Source: Streptomyces canus
GTDB taxonomy: Bacteria; Actinomycetota; Actinomycetes; Streptomycetales; Streptomycetaceae
Direction: 5' to 3'
Assembly (NCBI RefSeq): GCF_030816965.1
Contig: NZ_JAUSYQ010000002.1
Location: forward strand, 4,809,501-4,873,500
Length of the DNA: 64,000 nt
Part shown: positions 14,218-22,612 of the stretch, in pieces
How positions within the stretch are numbered: position 1 is the stretch's first letter
Layout of the letters: each line of letters starts with the position of its first letter
The notes under the pieces: model-generated
Told to the model about the DNA's origin: nothing
Database searches by the model: none
The model's input: only the letters and a program-made list of their open reading frames with translations
Translations under genes and position numbers: made by a program

Positions 14218-16194
14218 TCACAGCAGCGCTTGAACCGCTTCCACCCACTTCTTGGTCTCCGTGTTCATCTGGTCGGCGAGGAACGCGCTCCGGGCGAACG
14301 CGGCGGCGACCGCCGCGTCCCGGCGCTCACCGTCCGGGTACAGCTCCTTGATCGCCGCCACCCACGCGCGGACGTCGGCCCGGTCGACGAACGTGCCCGC
14401 GTCGCCGAGGGCTTCCCGCAGGCCGGGGGTGGGGTGGGCGATGACGGGGATGCCGGAGGCGAGGGCCTCCACTGCGGCCATGCCGTACGACTCGTAGACG
14501 CTGGGCACCATCAACACCCGGGTCTGCGCCCACACGTTGCCGCGCATGTCGGAGGTCTGGCCGATGACGCGCATGTTCCGCAGCACCGGCCGCAGGATCT
14601 GTTTGCCGTGGCCGCCGGTGACGCCGAGGAACGGGGTGGACCGCAGGTGGGCAGCGGCCCCCCGCCACGTGTCCACGCCCTTGTGCCTGTTCAGGTTGAC
14701 CAGCGTGACCCGGTCGCCCGTCTTCGGGGCCCGGTGCTCTGCCGGGATCACCGGCGGGTGCACGACCAGGGACGGAATCGCATCGACCTCAAGGTAGCGG
14801 GGGGCCAGGGCGCGGCGGACCCAGTCCGTGTTGTAGATGCACAGGTCCGGCCACAGGGCCAGGGGACGGGCAGCAATATCGAAGTCGGAGTGGATGACCA
14901 CGACGGACTTCGCGCCGATGCCACGGGACAAGATGACGGAGCTCTCGGCGAAGTCGTGGTGCGAGACGAGGATGCGCGGCCGCATGGACCGGATCGCCGC
15001 GTCGGCGGCCGGAGAGGTGAGCTGGGCGTAGGTCACGCCGTCCACGTCCCACAGCGAGGGCGCCTCGGGCATCGCGGAACACACGACCAGGACGTCAAGA
15101 CCCTCGTCCTTCAAGGCCCGCATCATGGTGTGGATCATCGTCTCCGAGCCTGCACGCCGGTAGGGCACCCCGAAGTGGATCCAGGCCACGACGTCCGGCG
15201 ACCGCTCATGCAGGGCGGCGGGAGAGGCAGCGACCGGGTCGAGGTCGGCCGGCCGTACCAGGCTGGCGCACGTCGCCTCGAACTCCCGCAGGTTCCCCGC
15301 CCAGTCCAGGCCCGCGCCGTGTGCCCGCGCCTTGGCGGAGGCGTCGGCGTAGGCGTCGGGGTCGGACAGGCGGCGCAGCTCCTCAACCCACCGGTCGATG
15401 TTGTCGCGCGGGATGTACGTGGCTGCGTCGCCGAGCGCCTCCCGCAGGCCCGGCAGTGCGGCGGCCAGGACAGGGATGCCGGACAGCATCGCCTCAACCC
15501 CGGCCCGCCCATACGACTCCACCGTGGACGGCATCACCAGCACGCGGGTGCGGGCGTACACCGCCCGCGGGTCGGTCCGTTCGACCAGTTCGACGTTGCG
15601 GGGCATGCGGGCGGGGACGCGGCCGACGGTCTTCACCACCAGGAACCGCATGTCCGGTAGGCGGGCGGCGACCTGAGCAACGACGTCCGCGCCCTTGGCG
15701 GCCGTGGCCCCGTTCAGGGTGACCATGTCGCCCGGCGTCGTGCCGTACAGGGCCGGGTTGACGGGGGGCGGCAGAACGATCCCCGGGCCGCCGTAGTCGG
15801 CGTAATAGTCCCGGCACGCCTGCGAGGGGAACCAGGCCAGAGCGGGGCTGCTCAGGTTCCGGTTCGCTGACATGCCGTGCACCATCAGCAGATGTGGAAC
15901 CCTCCACAGCTGACGCACCACCAGGTCGGCACGCCGGTCGCCGTGGTGGGTGATGATCAGCTGTGGCCGCTCCTGGTGGATGGCCGACCGCCAGTTCCCC
16001 AGCGGCCACACCTTGACCCCGTCCTCCGTACGCACACGTCCCGACTGGCGGCCCGTGGTGACGACGTGTACGGAGTGGCCCGCTGCGACGAGCCCGCGAA
16101 GGTACTCGCGGGTGGTGATCACCGCCCCTGTGGGAGGCACCGCCCCGTACGACGGCAGGACAGCAAGGATGCACATGGCAGTGGTCCGGGGCAT
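14218..16194 (-). CDS. double-domain GT4 glycosyltransferase
   Basis: 658 residues forming two tandem GT-B glycosyltransferase domains, about 1-320 and 335-658. Each ends with the GT4 nucleotide-sugar binding signature. In the first it is MPSTVESYGRAGVEAMLSG followed by PGLREALGDAATYI. In the second it is VPSVYESYGMAAVEALASG followed by PGLREALGDAGTFV. The paired Glu residues of the E-x7-E motif are present in both halves, so both could be active. The first half also has a Gly-rich N-terminal loop (PSYGAVPPTGAVITTREYL). No membrane segment. It sits among virion structural genes, which suggests glycosylation of capsid, tail or decoration proteins. Donor and acceptor are unknown. Confidence 0.85.
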   Translation of the reverse strand: MPRTTAMCILAVLPSYGAVPPTGAVITTREYLRGLVAAGHSVHVVTTGRQSGRVRTEDGVKVWPLGNWRSAIHQERPQLIITHHGDRRADLVVRQLWRVPHLLMVHGMSANRNLSSPALAWFPSQACRDYYADYGGPGIVLPPPVNPALYGTTPGDMVTLNGATAAKGADVVAQVAARLPDMRFLVVKTVGRVPARMPRNVELVERTDPRAVYARTRVLVMPSTVESYGRAGVEAMLSGIPVLAAALPGLREALGDAATYIPRDNIDRWVEELRRLSDPDAYADASAKARAHGAGLDWAGNLREFEATCASLVRPADLDPVAASPAALHERSPDVVAWIHFGVPYRRAGSETMIHTMMRALKDEGLDVLVVCSAMPEAPSLWDVDGVTYAQLTSPAADAAIRSMRPRILVSHHDFAESSVILSRGIGAKSVVVIHSDFDIAARPLALWPDLCIYNTDWVRRALAPRYLEVDAIPSLVVHPPVIPAEHRAPKTGDRVTLVNLNRHKGVDTWRGAAAHLRSTPFLGVTGGHGKQILRPVLRNMRVIGQTSDMRGNVWAQTRVLMVPSVYESYGMAAVEALASGIPVIAHPTPGLREALGDAGTFVDRADVRAWVAAIKELYPDGERRDAAVAAAFARSAFLADQMNTETKKWVEAVQALL

Positions 16195-16270
16195 CAGGCG
16201 CTATCCGCCTCGTGGGGGGTGGTCAATTCAGCACGGAGTCCGTGGAACGGCCGGTAGCCGCACCCAGCGC

Positions 16271-16741
16271 TCATGCGACGCGCTCCCACCGAAGGGTGGT
16301 GCGCCCGTTGCCGTCGGACTGGACACGGGCCACGCTCGGCGCGGGGCCGCTGTAGTTCTTCACGGCTTGAAGGCGGACGAGCCGGGTGCCCGGGACCGTG
16401 TACGGGACGAGGATCGGCCCATGCTGGTTGACGCCCTGGGTGATGACCGGCGTGGCGGTCGAGACGGTCATGTCGAGCTGCTGGACCAGGAGCTCGGAGT
16501 CAGCCACGACCGCGCCCGCCGTGACATCGAACAGCCGGACGCCGATCCACGCGTTGGTGCCGTCCGCAGCGGTCAGCACCGCGCGCACGTTCGCGTCGAG
16601 GTGGTAGGTGCCGGCGGCCGGGAGCGTCACCTGAAGGCCCGTGTTCACCCACGTCCCGCTCGCGGTGGCCGCCAGGTCAACAGGGGCGGGCAGTTCGGCG
16701 TAGCCGTGCCCGGAGATGCGGATGCTGCTGGAGGTCCCCAT
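16271..16741 (-). CDS. beta-sandwich virion decoration protein
   Basis: 156 residues, starting 4 nt after the stop of the previous gene. It is almost all beta-strand: TASGTWVNTGLQVTLPAAGT, then YHLDANVRAVLTAADG, WIGVRLFDVTAGAVVADSEL, and VPYTVPGTRLVRLQAVKNYS. This pattern (jelly-roll or C1q/TNF-like) is common in phage fibre heads and decoration proteins. It contains no cysteine, unlike its neighbours. It is last in the block of modular proteins and directly before the glycosyltransferase gene, so it is a possible substrate. Role inferred. Confidence 0.6.
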   Translation of the reverse strand: MGTSSSIRISGHGYAELPAPVDLAATASGTWVNTGLQVTLPAAGTYHLDANVRAVLTAADGTNAWIGVRLFDVTAGAVVADSELLVQQLDMTVSTATPVITQGVNQHGPILVPYTVPGTRLVRLQAVKNYSGPAPSVARVQSDGNGRTTLRWERVA

Positions 16742-16744
16742 GGC

Positions 16745-17680
16745 TTAGTCCCAGTCCGTGTAGACATGCTCGGTCCAGTGGAGGAGGAAGTCCGCGCCCG
16801 CGGCCGTGCCGGTGAAGAGGAGGGAGCCGTCCAGCGCGAGGTCATAGGAGTCCCCGTCCACGCCCCACGACAGCGTCACCCCGGCCGGCACGGTGACGTC
16901 GTCCTCGAACGCGGTTGGTGCGCCCCCGTTGCGGGAGCCGGAACCTGCCGCCTGGACTCGTACCGCGCCCGCCAGGACGGTGAGCGTCACGGCCTGAACG
17001 TCCGAGGGGAAGGAGTCGACGTTGCCGCTCGTGGCTGTGCCGGTGAACCGCTTGATGCGCGACCGGACCCGCTGCGTCGGCGTGACCCGGGCATCGGGCG
17101 TGACCTGGACGGTGCACTCCACGATCTGTTCGGGATTCGGCGCGGGCACCGTGGCGCCGGCGTCGTTGGTCCACCGTGTGGTGGTGGTGCCGTCGCAGTC
17201 CACTTCGGTGATGCGGCGATAGAACGTGTCGGGGACCACGACGTCGACCGGGGCGAACGTGATCGTCTCCCCGGTGTCGTTGTCCACGGCGGTGAGGACG
17301 CCGTACTTGGTGCCCGTGGGCGGGAGCGCCCTTGAACGGAGGTGGTAGGCGCACTGGTCCGATACGGTCACCGTCCAGCCGCCCGCGAAGGGGTCCCAGG
17401 TGTTCATGATGGCGGCCAGGTCGGACAGGAGCGGCGTGCCGCACTCGTCCAGGCCGTCATTGAACGGGGCGTGGATGACGTTCCGGCCGTTGATGATCCA
17501 CGACGTGAACTTGAGGTTCGGCCGGTCGCAGACCCCGGTCGGGGTGCCGTTGATGGTCGAGACGCCGCACGGCGTGGTGCCGCTGTTGTCGTAGGAGACG
17601 TACCGGTAGCCGGGGATCTTCCAGCACTCGCTGCTCAGGGTCTGGGGGCAGTCGCCGACTTGGCCTGCGGTGCCGCTCAT
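16745..17680 (-). CDS. virion-associated beta protein with shared C-terminal module
   Basis: 311 residues with ribosome site GGAG 5 nt before the ATG. The N-terminal half (CWKIPGYRYVSYDNSG, WIINGRNVIHAPFNDGLDEC, LAAIMNTWDPFAGGWTVTV) is cysteine-containing and not recognised. A middle segment (DTFYRRITEVDCDGTTTTRW) resembles the FLRR repeat found in the following genes. The C-terminal domain (DDVTVPAGVTLSWGVDGDSY to LLHWTEHV) recurs in the next three upstream genes. It therefore belongs to a paralogous set that shares one C-terminal beta module, perhaps a common virion attachment domain. Confidence 0.6.
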   Translation of the reverse strand: MSGTAGQVGDCPQTLSSECWKIPGYRYVSYDNSGTTPCGVSTINGTPTGVCDRPNLKFTSWIINGRNVIHAPFNDGLDECGTPLLSDLAAIMNTWDPFAGGWTVTVSDQCAYHLRSRALPPTGTKYGVLTAVDNDTGETITFAPVDVVVPDTFYRRITEVDCDGTTTTRWTNDAGATVPAPNPEQIVECTVQVTPDARVTPTQRVRSRIKRFTGTATSGNVDSFPSDVQAVTLTVLAGAVRVQAAGSGSRNGGAPTAFEDDVTVPAGVTLSWGVDGDSYDLALDGSLLFTGTAAGADFLLHWTEHVYTDWD

Positions 17681-17753
17681 CAGTTCTCCGTTCCGTAGGG
17701 ATTCGCAGGGGGCCCGGTGCGGGCGACCGCCTGCCTCCCGCGAGGGCCGTCAG

Positions 17754-17769
17754 GCCTCCCGCGGGAGGC
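17754..17769. terminator. GC hairpin after the 17779 gene
   Basis: Palindrome GCCTCCCGCGGGAGGC just past the stop of the 216-residue gene. There is no U-run. Possible weak terminator or RNA stabiliser. Confidence 0.4.
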
Positions 17770-17778
17770 GTGGGGCTG

Positions 17779-18429
17779 TTACGGCTGGGCGGTCCAAAGG
17801 ACCTGCCACGTCGCCGTGGCCGGGTCGCCGTCGATGGTGATCGTTCCGGTGAGCGCGGAGTCGACCGCGTCACCGTCGACACCCCACGTGAGGGAGCTGC
17901 CGGCCGGGACGGTGAGGGTGCCGTCGGCGGTGGTGATCGTGACGGTGCCGCTGTAGACGAGCAGGGTCACGGACTGCGTGCCCGCGTTCGCGGCCAGGTC
18001 CCAGTTCGTGTTCTGCGTGCCGTGCGGGGTCACGGTCTTCGGCGGGGCGGTGAGCGGGCACTGGCCGACGGTTCCGGCTGGGGTGTAGGCGGTGACCGCG
18101 TCCAGGGTGGTGTCCGTGACGGTGACCGTGCCGTCTTCGGCGATCGCCAGACGGCGCAGGAACGGCGTCACGGTGCCGTCGGCGGCGACGTCGCACAGCT
18201 CGATGACCTCGTAGTCGGTCACCTCGGCCGGGCATACGCCGACGGTGCCCGCCGGGGTGTACGCGGTGATGCCGTCGAGGGCGGTGTCGGCCACGGTCGT
18301 GTTGCCGGTGCTGTCGACGGACACGCGACGCAGGAACGGGGTAGGGGTGCCGTCGGCGGCGACGTCACAGAGGAGTTCGAACTCGCGATCCGGGGCGCTC
18401 GTCGAGATGCTTCCACCGGTACCAGACAT
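17779..18429 (-). CDS. modular Cys-rich virion protein with two FLRR repeats
   Basis: 216 residues from ATG at 18429 with AAGGAG upstream. It contains two adjacent copies of a module of about 50 residues: ELLCDVAADGTPTPFLRR...ALDGITAYTPAGTVGVCP and ELCDVAADGTVTPFLRR...TLDAVTAYTPAGTVGQCP. A C-terminal beta domain follows (LTVPAGSSLTWGVDGDAVDS, ending VLWTAQP) that is shared with its neighbours. The paired cysteines at module ends suggest one disulfide per module. Similar repeats occur in tail or decoration proteins of several unrelated phages. The function is taken to be structural or adhesive. Confidence 0.65.
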   Translation of the reverse strand: MSGTGGSISTSAPDREFELLCDVAADGTPTPFLRRVSVDSTGNTTVADTALDGITAYTPAGTVGVCPAEVTDYEVIELCDVAADGTVTPFLRRLAIAEDGTVTVTDTTLDAVTAYTPAGTVGQCPLTAPPKTVTPHGTQNTNWDLAANAGTQSVTLLVYSGTVTITTADGTLTVPAGSSLTWGVDGDAVDSALTGTITIDGDPATATWQVLWTAQP

Positions 18430-18465
18430 GGCTCTCCTTGCAGGATGGTCGAAACAGGGGCGGGG

Positions 18466-19020
18466 TCAGGGGCGTTCGGTCCACGAGACGGCGACGATGT
18501 CTCCGGCGGTGGTCTCCACGGAGAGCGGGCCGGTGAGCTCGTCGGAGCCCGCGGCGACATCGGGGAGCGCCGACCAGGTGACGGACTCCCCGCCGTACAG
18601 GTGGGAGGTTCCGGAGGCGGTCGTCACCGATGGGCCTTCGGTTCCGGTGGCGATGACGGTCACGGTGACCGACTCGACGGTCCCGGCCGCCGTGGCGAAT
18701 ACGTCGAACGACTGGGCGCTGTCGAGGACCTGGCGGTGGCTGCTGGCCGTCTGGGTGGTGACCGGCGGCGTGGTCGTATCGCTGCTGGCATCGCAGACGG
18801 TGACGGTCCCGGCCGGGGTGTAGGCGGTGACCCCATCCAGCGCGAGGTCTGCCGTGGCGCTCAGCGTGCCGTCGGCAGCGTGCGTGAAGCGGCGCAGGAA
18901 GGGCGTGGAGGTGCCGTCGGCAGCGACATCGCACAGCGTCACGTACTCGACGTCCATGCTCGGCTGGGTGCTGCCCCCGGTGCCTGAGCCGACGAGGATC
19001 GGCCCGCAGCATCCGCTCAT
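18466..19020 (-). CDS. modular Cys-rich virion protein with one FLRR repeat
   Basis: 184 residues. The ATG overlaps the stop of the 834-residue gene (ATGA at 19017-19020). The N-terminus MSGCCGPILVGSGTGGS is Gly/Cys-rich. One module follows (YVTLCDVAADGTSTPFLRRF ... ALDGVTAYTPAGTVTVC), then a linker and the shared C-terminal beta domain (SHLYGGESVTWSALPD, ending VAVSWTERP). It is a shorter paralogue of the gene on either side. The tandem arrangement implies growth by duplication and recombination. Confidence 0.65.
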   Translation of the reverse strand: MSGCCGPILVGSGTGGSTQPSMDVEYVTLCDVAADGTSTPFLRRFTHAADGTLSATADLALDGVTAYTPAGTVTVCDASSDTTTPPVTTQTASSHRQVLDSAQSFDVFATAAGTVESVTVTVIATGTEGPSVTTASGTSHLYGGESVTWSALPDVAAGSDELTGPLSVETTAGDIVAVSWTERP

Positions 19021-21521
19021 AGCGTGACTCCCGTGGTGTAGGTGATGGTGGTCGTCCCGGTGTCCGCGGTGATCGTGAGCGGCCCGGTCAGCCTCGCGTC
19101 CGGGTCTTCGCCGATCGACCAGGTGACCGACTCGCCCTGGAAGAGGGTCGAGGTGCCGTCCGCCGTGGTGATCAGCCCGGTGCCGGTGTGGGCCGTGGCG
19201 GTCGCCGAACGCAGCGCCGGATAGGTCGCGGCATCCCACGTCTCGCCCGCATCAAGCTGCACACGTCGGGCCTGCACGCCCACCGCAGCCTCGGCGCCCA
19301 GTACGCCGGCGTCGCAGTCGACCGGGGCAACCGGCGTGTACCGAGCGGACAGGTCCGCGGTGTACGTACCGAGGCTGGAGAGCGCTCCATCGCAGTCCAC
19401 GGCCAGCAGCTCGACGTAATCGGTGTCGCCGATGCCGTCGCCGTCCGTGTCGTCGCAGCGGCATGCCTCAAGTACGTTCTGGGCCGGGCAGGGCTCCTCC
19501 GGGCAGCAGGAGCCGCCGGACCCCCCGCAGGCCATGTAGCCGTCCGGGAGGCCGCCCTCGTACCGCTTGCCGTCCGGGGCGATGAACGTGGTGGTGCCGC
19601 AGTCGCGGTGCTCGACCGTCCAGTACTCCGGTACGCCCGGCACGCGGTAGGTGAGAGTGACGTCGAGCAGGACACCGCCGTTACTCCCAGGGCCGGCCTC
19701 GGTCACGCGGATGGCGAGGAGGTTGGAGCCCCGCACCGCGCCAGCGATGCGGTGTTCGGCCTCTCTGTAGGGCGGCTGGTTGAACCATGTCGCCGCCTGC
19801 GGGTTGGTCCGCGTCTCCGCCGCGCCGTTGAGGGCGTAGCCCGGCACGGCGTTGTCGGCGTTGAGCGTGTCGATCTTGATCGTGGTGGCGTCCAGGACCG
19901 CATCGTCCGGCAGCTCGAACTCTGTGACCATGTAGTAGTCGACCGGGGCCCCGGGGGGCAGCGGCGTGGTCAGCGTGCTCGGTGTCAGGGACACCCAGCC
20001 GCCGCCGGGGGGACGCGGAGTCCTCCAAGCCGCCGGTCCGGCAACGTCGTAGACGGGGCGGCCTCCGGCCTTGGTCATTCCCCAGGTCCAGGCCGGGTCT
20101 ACGCGCCCGCTGGTGTTGTTGCCGGGGTTGGACACCACCCGCTTGGAGGTCGGCAAGAGTGGGGTGACGCACACGGTTTCCCGTGTGGTCTCGCAGCACT
20201 CGCCGAGGCGCGTGCCCGCCGGCAGCGTGTACGGGTTGCCGGTCATCGCGTCGACGAGCCGCGTCGTGATCGCCTCGCCGTTGCCGTCGTAGACCGTCTC
20301 GCGGCGGACCTGGGTGACCGTGACACCGGTGGACGCGTTCACGACGCACAGGGGCCAGGACTCCACATCTGCTGTCTCGGGCTCATGGCAGGCGCCCACG
20401 GCGCCGGTCGACGTGTACGGCTGGCCGTCCAGCGTGTAGTCCGTGTGCCCGATGATCTGCCCGCTCGCCGGATCGCGCCGATAGTCCCGCACGAAGGCGG
20501 TGACCGTGCCGTCCGCCGCGGTGTCGCAGAGGACCGCGAGATCCTGCTCCGGCTGCTCCTCAGTGCCGGCGGGGCAGTGCCGTAGCTCGCCCTGGAGGGT
20601 GTACGTCGTCCCGGTGGCGGGGTCGACCAGGCGCACGGACGCGAGGGAGCCGTCCGGGTTGTACGCGTACTCGACGAGGACCAGGCCGAGGACGTCCCCG
20701 CTGGCCGGGTCGACGTCGCAGAGGAGCCCAGCAAGTTCGAACGCGCGGGAGTCGCCGCACGCCATCGCCCCGGCCGGGGGCGGGCCGCTGGTGTAGGCGC
20801 CGGTGGTGAGGTTGAGCCATCCGTCCTGGGTGACGGTGCCAGCGCAGTCCCGGGTGATGAGGACGGCGAGCGGAGTCCCGTCCGGCAGGCACAGGCCGAG
20901 CGTGGCGGCTGGGGTAGTGGCCGCCTCACACGGCGTCTCCGGGCTGCCGTCCCCGGCGCATGTACGGACGGTGCCGGTCACCGTGTGCGGGGTGGCGCCG
21001 TCCAACTCGAAGTCTTCGAAGGTGGCGGTGCCGCCCAGCCACGTGTAGCGGCGCAGGAACGGGCCCGCGTCGTCGCAGAGGGTCAGGGTGTCGGTCTCGG
21101 TGCACCCGTACTCGCAGTCCACCGGGGCGGTCGGCGTGTACGGGCTGGCCGGGTCGTCCTGGTAGGTGAGGAGGAGCTGAGCGGTGCCGTCGGCGCGAAT
21201 GCACCACAGCTCGCTGTACGTCTGGTCGGCGGCGCCGTCCCCGTCGGTGTCGTCGCAGCGCTGCACACAGATCGTGTCGGCGCACCCGGTGTCACATGAG
21301 CCCGTGTCAGCTGGGGCCGGGCCGGGCGTGAACTGGCCGGTGAGGAGGTTGATCCAGCCCTCGGAGGTGATGTTCCCGGCGCAGTCCCGCACGACGGTCA
21401 CCGCGATCGGGGTCCCGTCGGCCAGGCACAGGCCCACCGTCGCGACCGGCTGAGTCGGCGACTGGCAAGTCTCCGCCCCTGGGCCGCAGTTGCAGTTCGT
21501 GAAGTTTCCGCCGACGGCCAC
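19017..21521 (-). CDS. large modular Cys-rich virion protein (candidate adhesin)
   Basis: 834 residues from GTG at 21521, overlapping the upstream TAG by one base, with GGAGAG upstream. It is a mosaic of two repeat types. Type B is LCLADGTPIAVTVVRDCAG ... GWINLLTGQFTPGPAPA, seen twice. Type A is LCDxxxDGT ... FLRRY ... LDGxxYTxTGxVxxC, with five or more versions, some carrying CDDTDGDG Asp-rich loops that could bind calcium. Between them (about residues 475-650) is a galactose-binding-like beta domain (YYMVTEFELPDDAVLDATTI, IAGAVRGSNLLAIRVTEAGP). The shared C-terminal module (TLFQGESVTWSIGEDPDARL) closes the protein. Its size and carbohydrate-binding look suit a decoration or receptor-binding protein. 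Confidence 0.65.
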   Translation of the reverse strand: MAVGGNFTNCNCGPGAETCQSPTQPVATVGLCLADGTPIAVTVVRDCAGNITSEGWINLLTGQFTPGPAPADTGSCDTGCADTICVQRCDDTDGDGAADQTYSELWCIRADGTAQLLLTYQDDPASPYTPTAPVDCEYGCTETDTLTLCDDAGPFLRRYTWLGGTATFEDFELDGATPHTVTGTVRTCAGDGSPETPCEAATTPAATLGLCLPDGTPLAVLITRDCAGTVTQDGWLNLTTGAYTSGPPPAGAMACGDSRAFELAGLLCDVDPASGDVLGLVLVEYAYNPDGSLASVRLVDPATGTTYTLQGELRHCPAGTEEQPEQDLAVLCDTAADGTVTAFVRDYRRDPASGQIIGHTDYTLDGQPYTSTGAVGACHEPETADVESWPLCVVNASTGVTVTQVRRETVYDGNGEAITTRLVDAMTGNPYTLPAGTRLGECCETTRETVCVTPLLPTSKRVVSNPGNNTSGRVDPAWTWGMTKAGGRPVYDVAGPAAWRTPRPPGGGWVSLTPSTLTTPLPPGAPVDYYMVTEFELPDDAVLDATTIKIDTLNADNAVPGYALNGAAETRTNPQAATWFNQPPYREAEHRIAGAVRGSNLLAIRVTEAGPGSNGGVLLDVTLTYRVPGVPEYWTVEHRDCGTTTFIAPDGKRYEGGLPDGYMACGGSGGSCCPEEPCPAQNVLEACRCDDTDGDGIGDTDYVELLAVDCDGALSSLGTYTADLSARYTPVAPVDCDAGVLGAEAAVGVQARRVQLDAGETWDAATYPALRSATATAHTGTGLITTADGTSTLFQGESVTWSIGEDPDARLTGPLTITADTGTTTITYTTGVTL

Positions 21522-22093
21522 TAGTTCTCTCCGCTCATCGTCGCGCCGCCTTGGTCGCAGGGACCGAGGAAGTTGATGTATGCCGCCGCTCCGTCGAGGA
21601 CCTGCACCGTGAACGGCGTGCACAAGCGGCCAGGGGCGCATCCGCCGGGCGGCGCCGACCAGTTCAGGCCCGTCCCGCATTCGTTGATCTGCGTCTCATT
21701 GCCGGCGCAGTCCGTGACGATCACGGGCCCGCACGCGACCTGGATGGACACGGACTCCGTGCCCTCGGGCATGGCCCACGTCTCCGGCCCTGACAGGCCG
21801 AGGAGTTGAGGACACAGCGGGGTGGGATCGCACTGGTCGCACGGCCCGGCCCCGGCCGGGGGCGGCCCCGGGGTGAACGCTCCTGTGGTGAGGTCGACCC
21901 AGCCGGTGACGGCCGGTTGCGCGGCCGCGGTACCGCAGTCGACGCACGCGCCTTCGATCAGGACGGTGATCGGGGTGCCGTCCTGAAGGCACAGGGGCTG
22001 TGAGGTCAGCGACGGGGAACAGCACGTCGTCACCTCAACGGGTTCACCACCGCAGCCCCCACACGGGGCGCACGGGGCAGGCTCAAGGGCCAT
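21521..22093 (-). CDS. Cys-rich virion protein with type B module
   Basis: 190 residues from ATG at 22093 with GGGAGGC upstream. The N-terminus is extremely cysteine-rich (PCAPCGGCGGEPVEVTTCC). One type B module follows (LCLQDGTPITVLIEGACVDC ... GWVDLTTGAFTPGPPPAGAG). The C-terminal half is a small beta domain with more cysteines (ACGPVIVTDCAGNETQINEC, GCAPGRLCTPF). It ends in a one-base overlap with the large modular protein, so the two are co-translated. Role presumed structural. Confidence 0.6.
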   Translation of the reverse strand: MALEPAPCAPCGGCGGEPVEVTTCCSPSLTSQPLCLQDGTPITVLIEGACVDCGTAAAQPAVTGWVDLTTGAFTPGPPPAGAGPCDQCDPTPLCPQLLGLSGPETWAMPEGTESVSIQVACGPVIVTDCAGNETQINECGTGLNWSAPPGGCAPGRLCTPFTVQVLDGAAAYINFLGPCDQGGATMSGEN

Positions 22094-22096
22094 CGC

Positions 22097-22612
22097 TCAT
22101 GCCTCCCGGTGCACTTGGCGGTGGTGGGCGTCCCTGCCGCGCGCTGTGCTGAACGTGCGCGGGCACAACTGGCAGGCGTACGGCGGGCCCGACGGGCTGG
22201 TGGGGTCGCTGCTGTCCCCTTCAGCAGCAGCGTCCTCGGCGGCTTGGACGACGGTCGCCGCTTCTTCCACTGCCGCCTGGCCCGGTTCGGCGGCACCTGC
22301 CAGCAAGGCACCGTGGCCGGGGGCGGCGTCGAGCGGTACAGAGCCCGGCCCGTACGCGGAGTCCGGTACAGCCGGTAGCGGCTCCCCGGGCACGGCCGTC
22401 AGCCACTCCGGGTTCTCGTCCTCCACCGGGACGTACCGGTGGCCGTCCACGAGGGAGCCGACGAGGAGGTGTTCCGGCAGGTGCGTGAACAGATGCGGCG
22501 GCACAGCGAAGTCCGTGGTGGAGCAGGTGCGGACCTTCGGCGTCTGGGCGACCGCCCACCGGGCGAAGTCCACGCGCAGCTCCCGCGCGGGCCGGACGAT
22601 GATCAGGTTCAC
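22097..22612 (-). CDS. head-region protein with C-terminal C2H2 zinc finger
   Basis: About 171 residues. The GTG at 22612 overlaps the previous stop (GTGA); a GTG two codons earlier is equally possible. The first 80 residues form a compact domain (IIVRPARELRVDFARWAVAQ, VPPHLFTHLPEHLLVGSLVD). An Ala/Glu-rich linker follows. The last 27 residues are YACQLCPRTFSTARGRDAHH followed by RQVHREA, a textbook C-x2-C-x12-H-x4-H zinc finger of the eukaryotic type. It is encoded next to capsid genes. It could contact DNA at the portal or another head protein. No role is proven. Confidence 0.7.
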   Translation of the reverse strand: MNLIIVRPARELRVDFARWAVAQTPKVRTCSTTDFAVPPHLFTHLPEHLLVGSLVDGHRYVPVEDENPEWLTAVPGEPLPAVPDSAYGPGSVPLDAAPGHGALLAGAAEPGQAAVEEAATVVQAAEDAAAEGDSSDPTSPSGPPYACQLCPRTFSTARGRDAHHRQVHREA

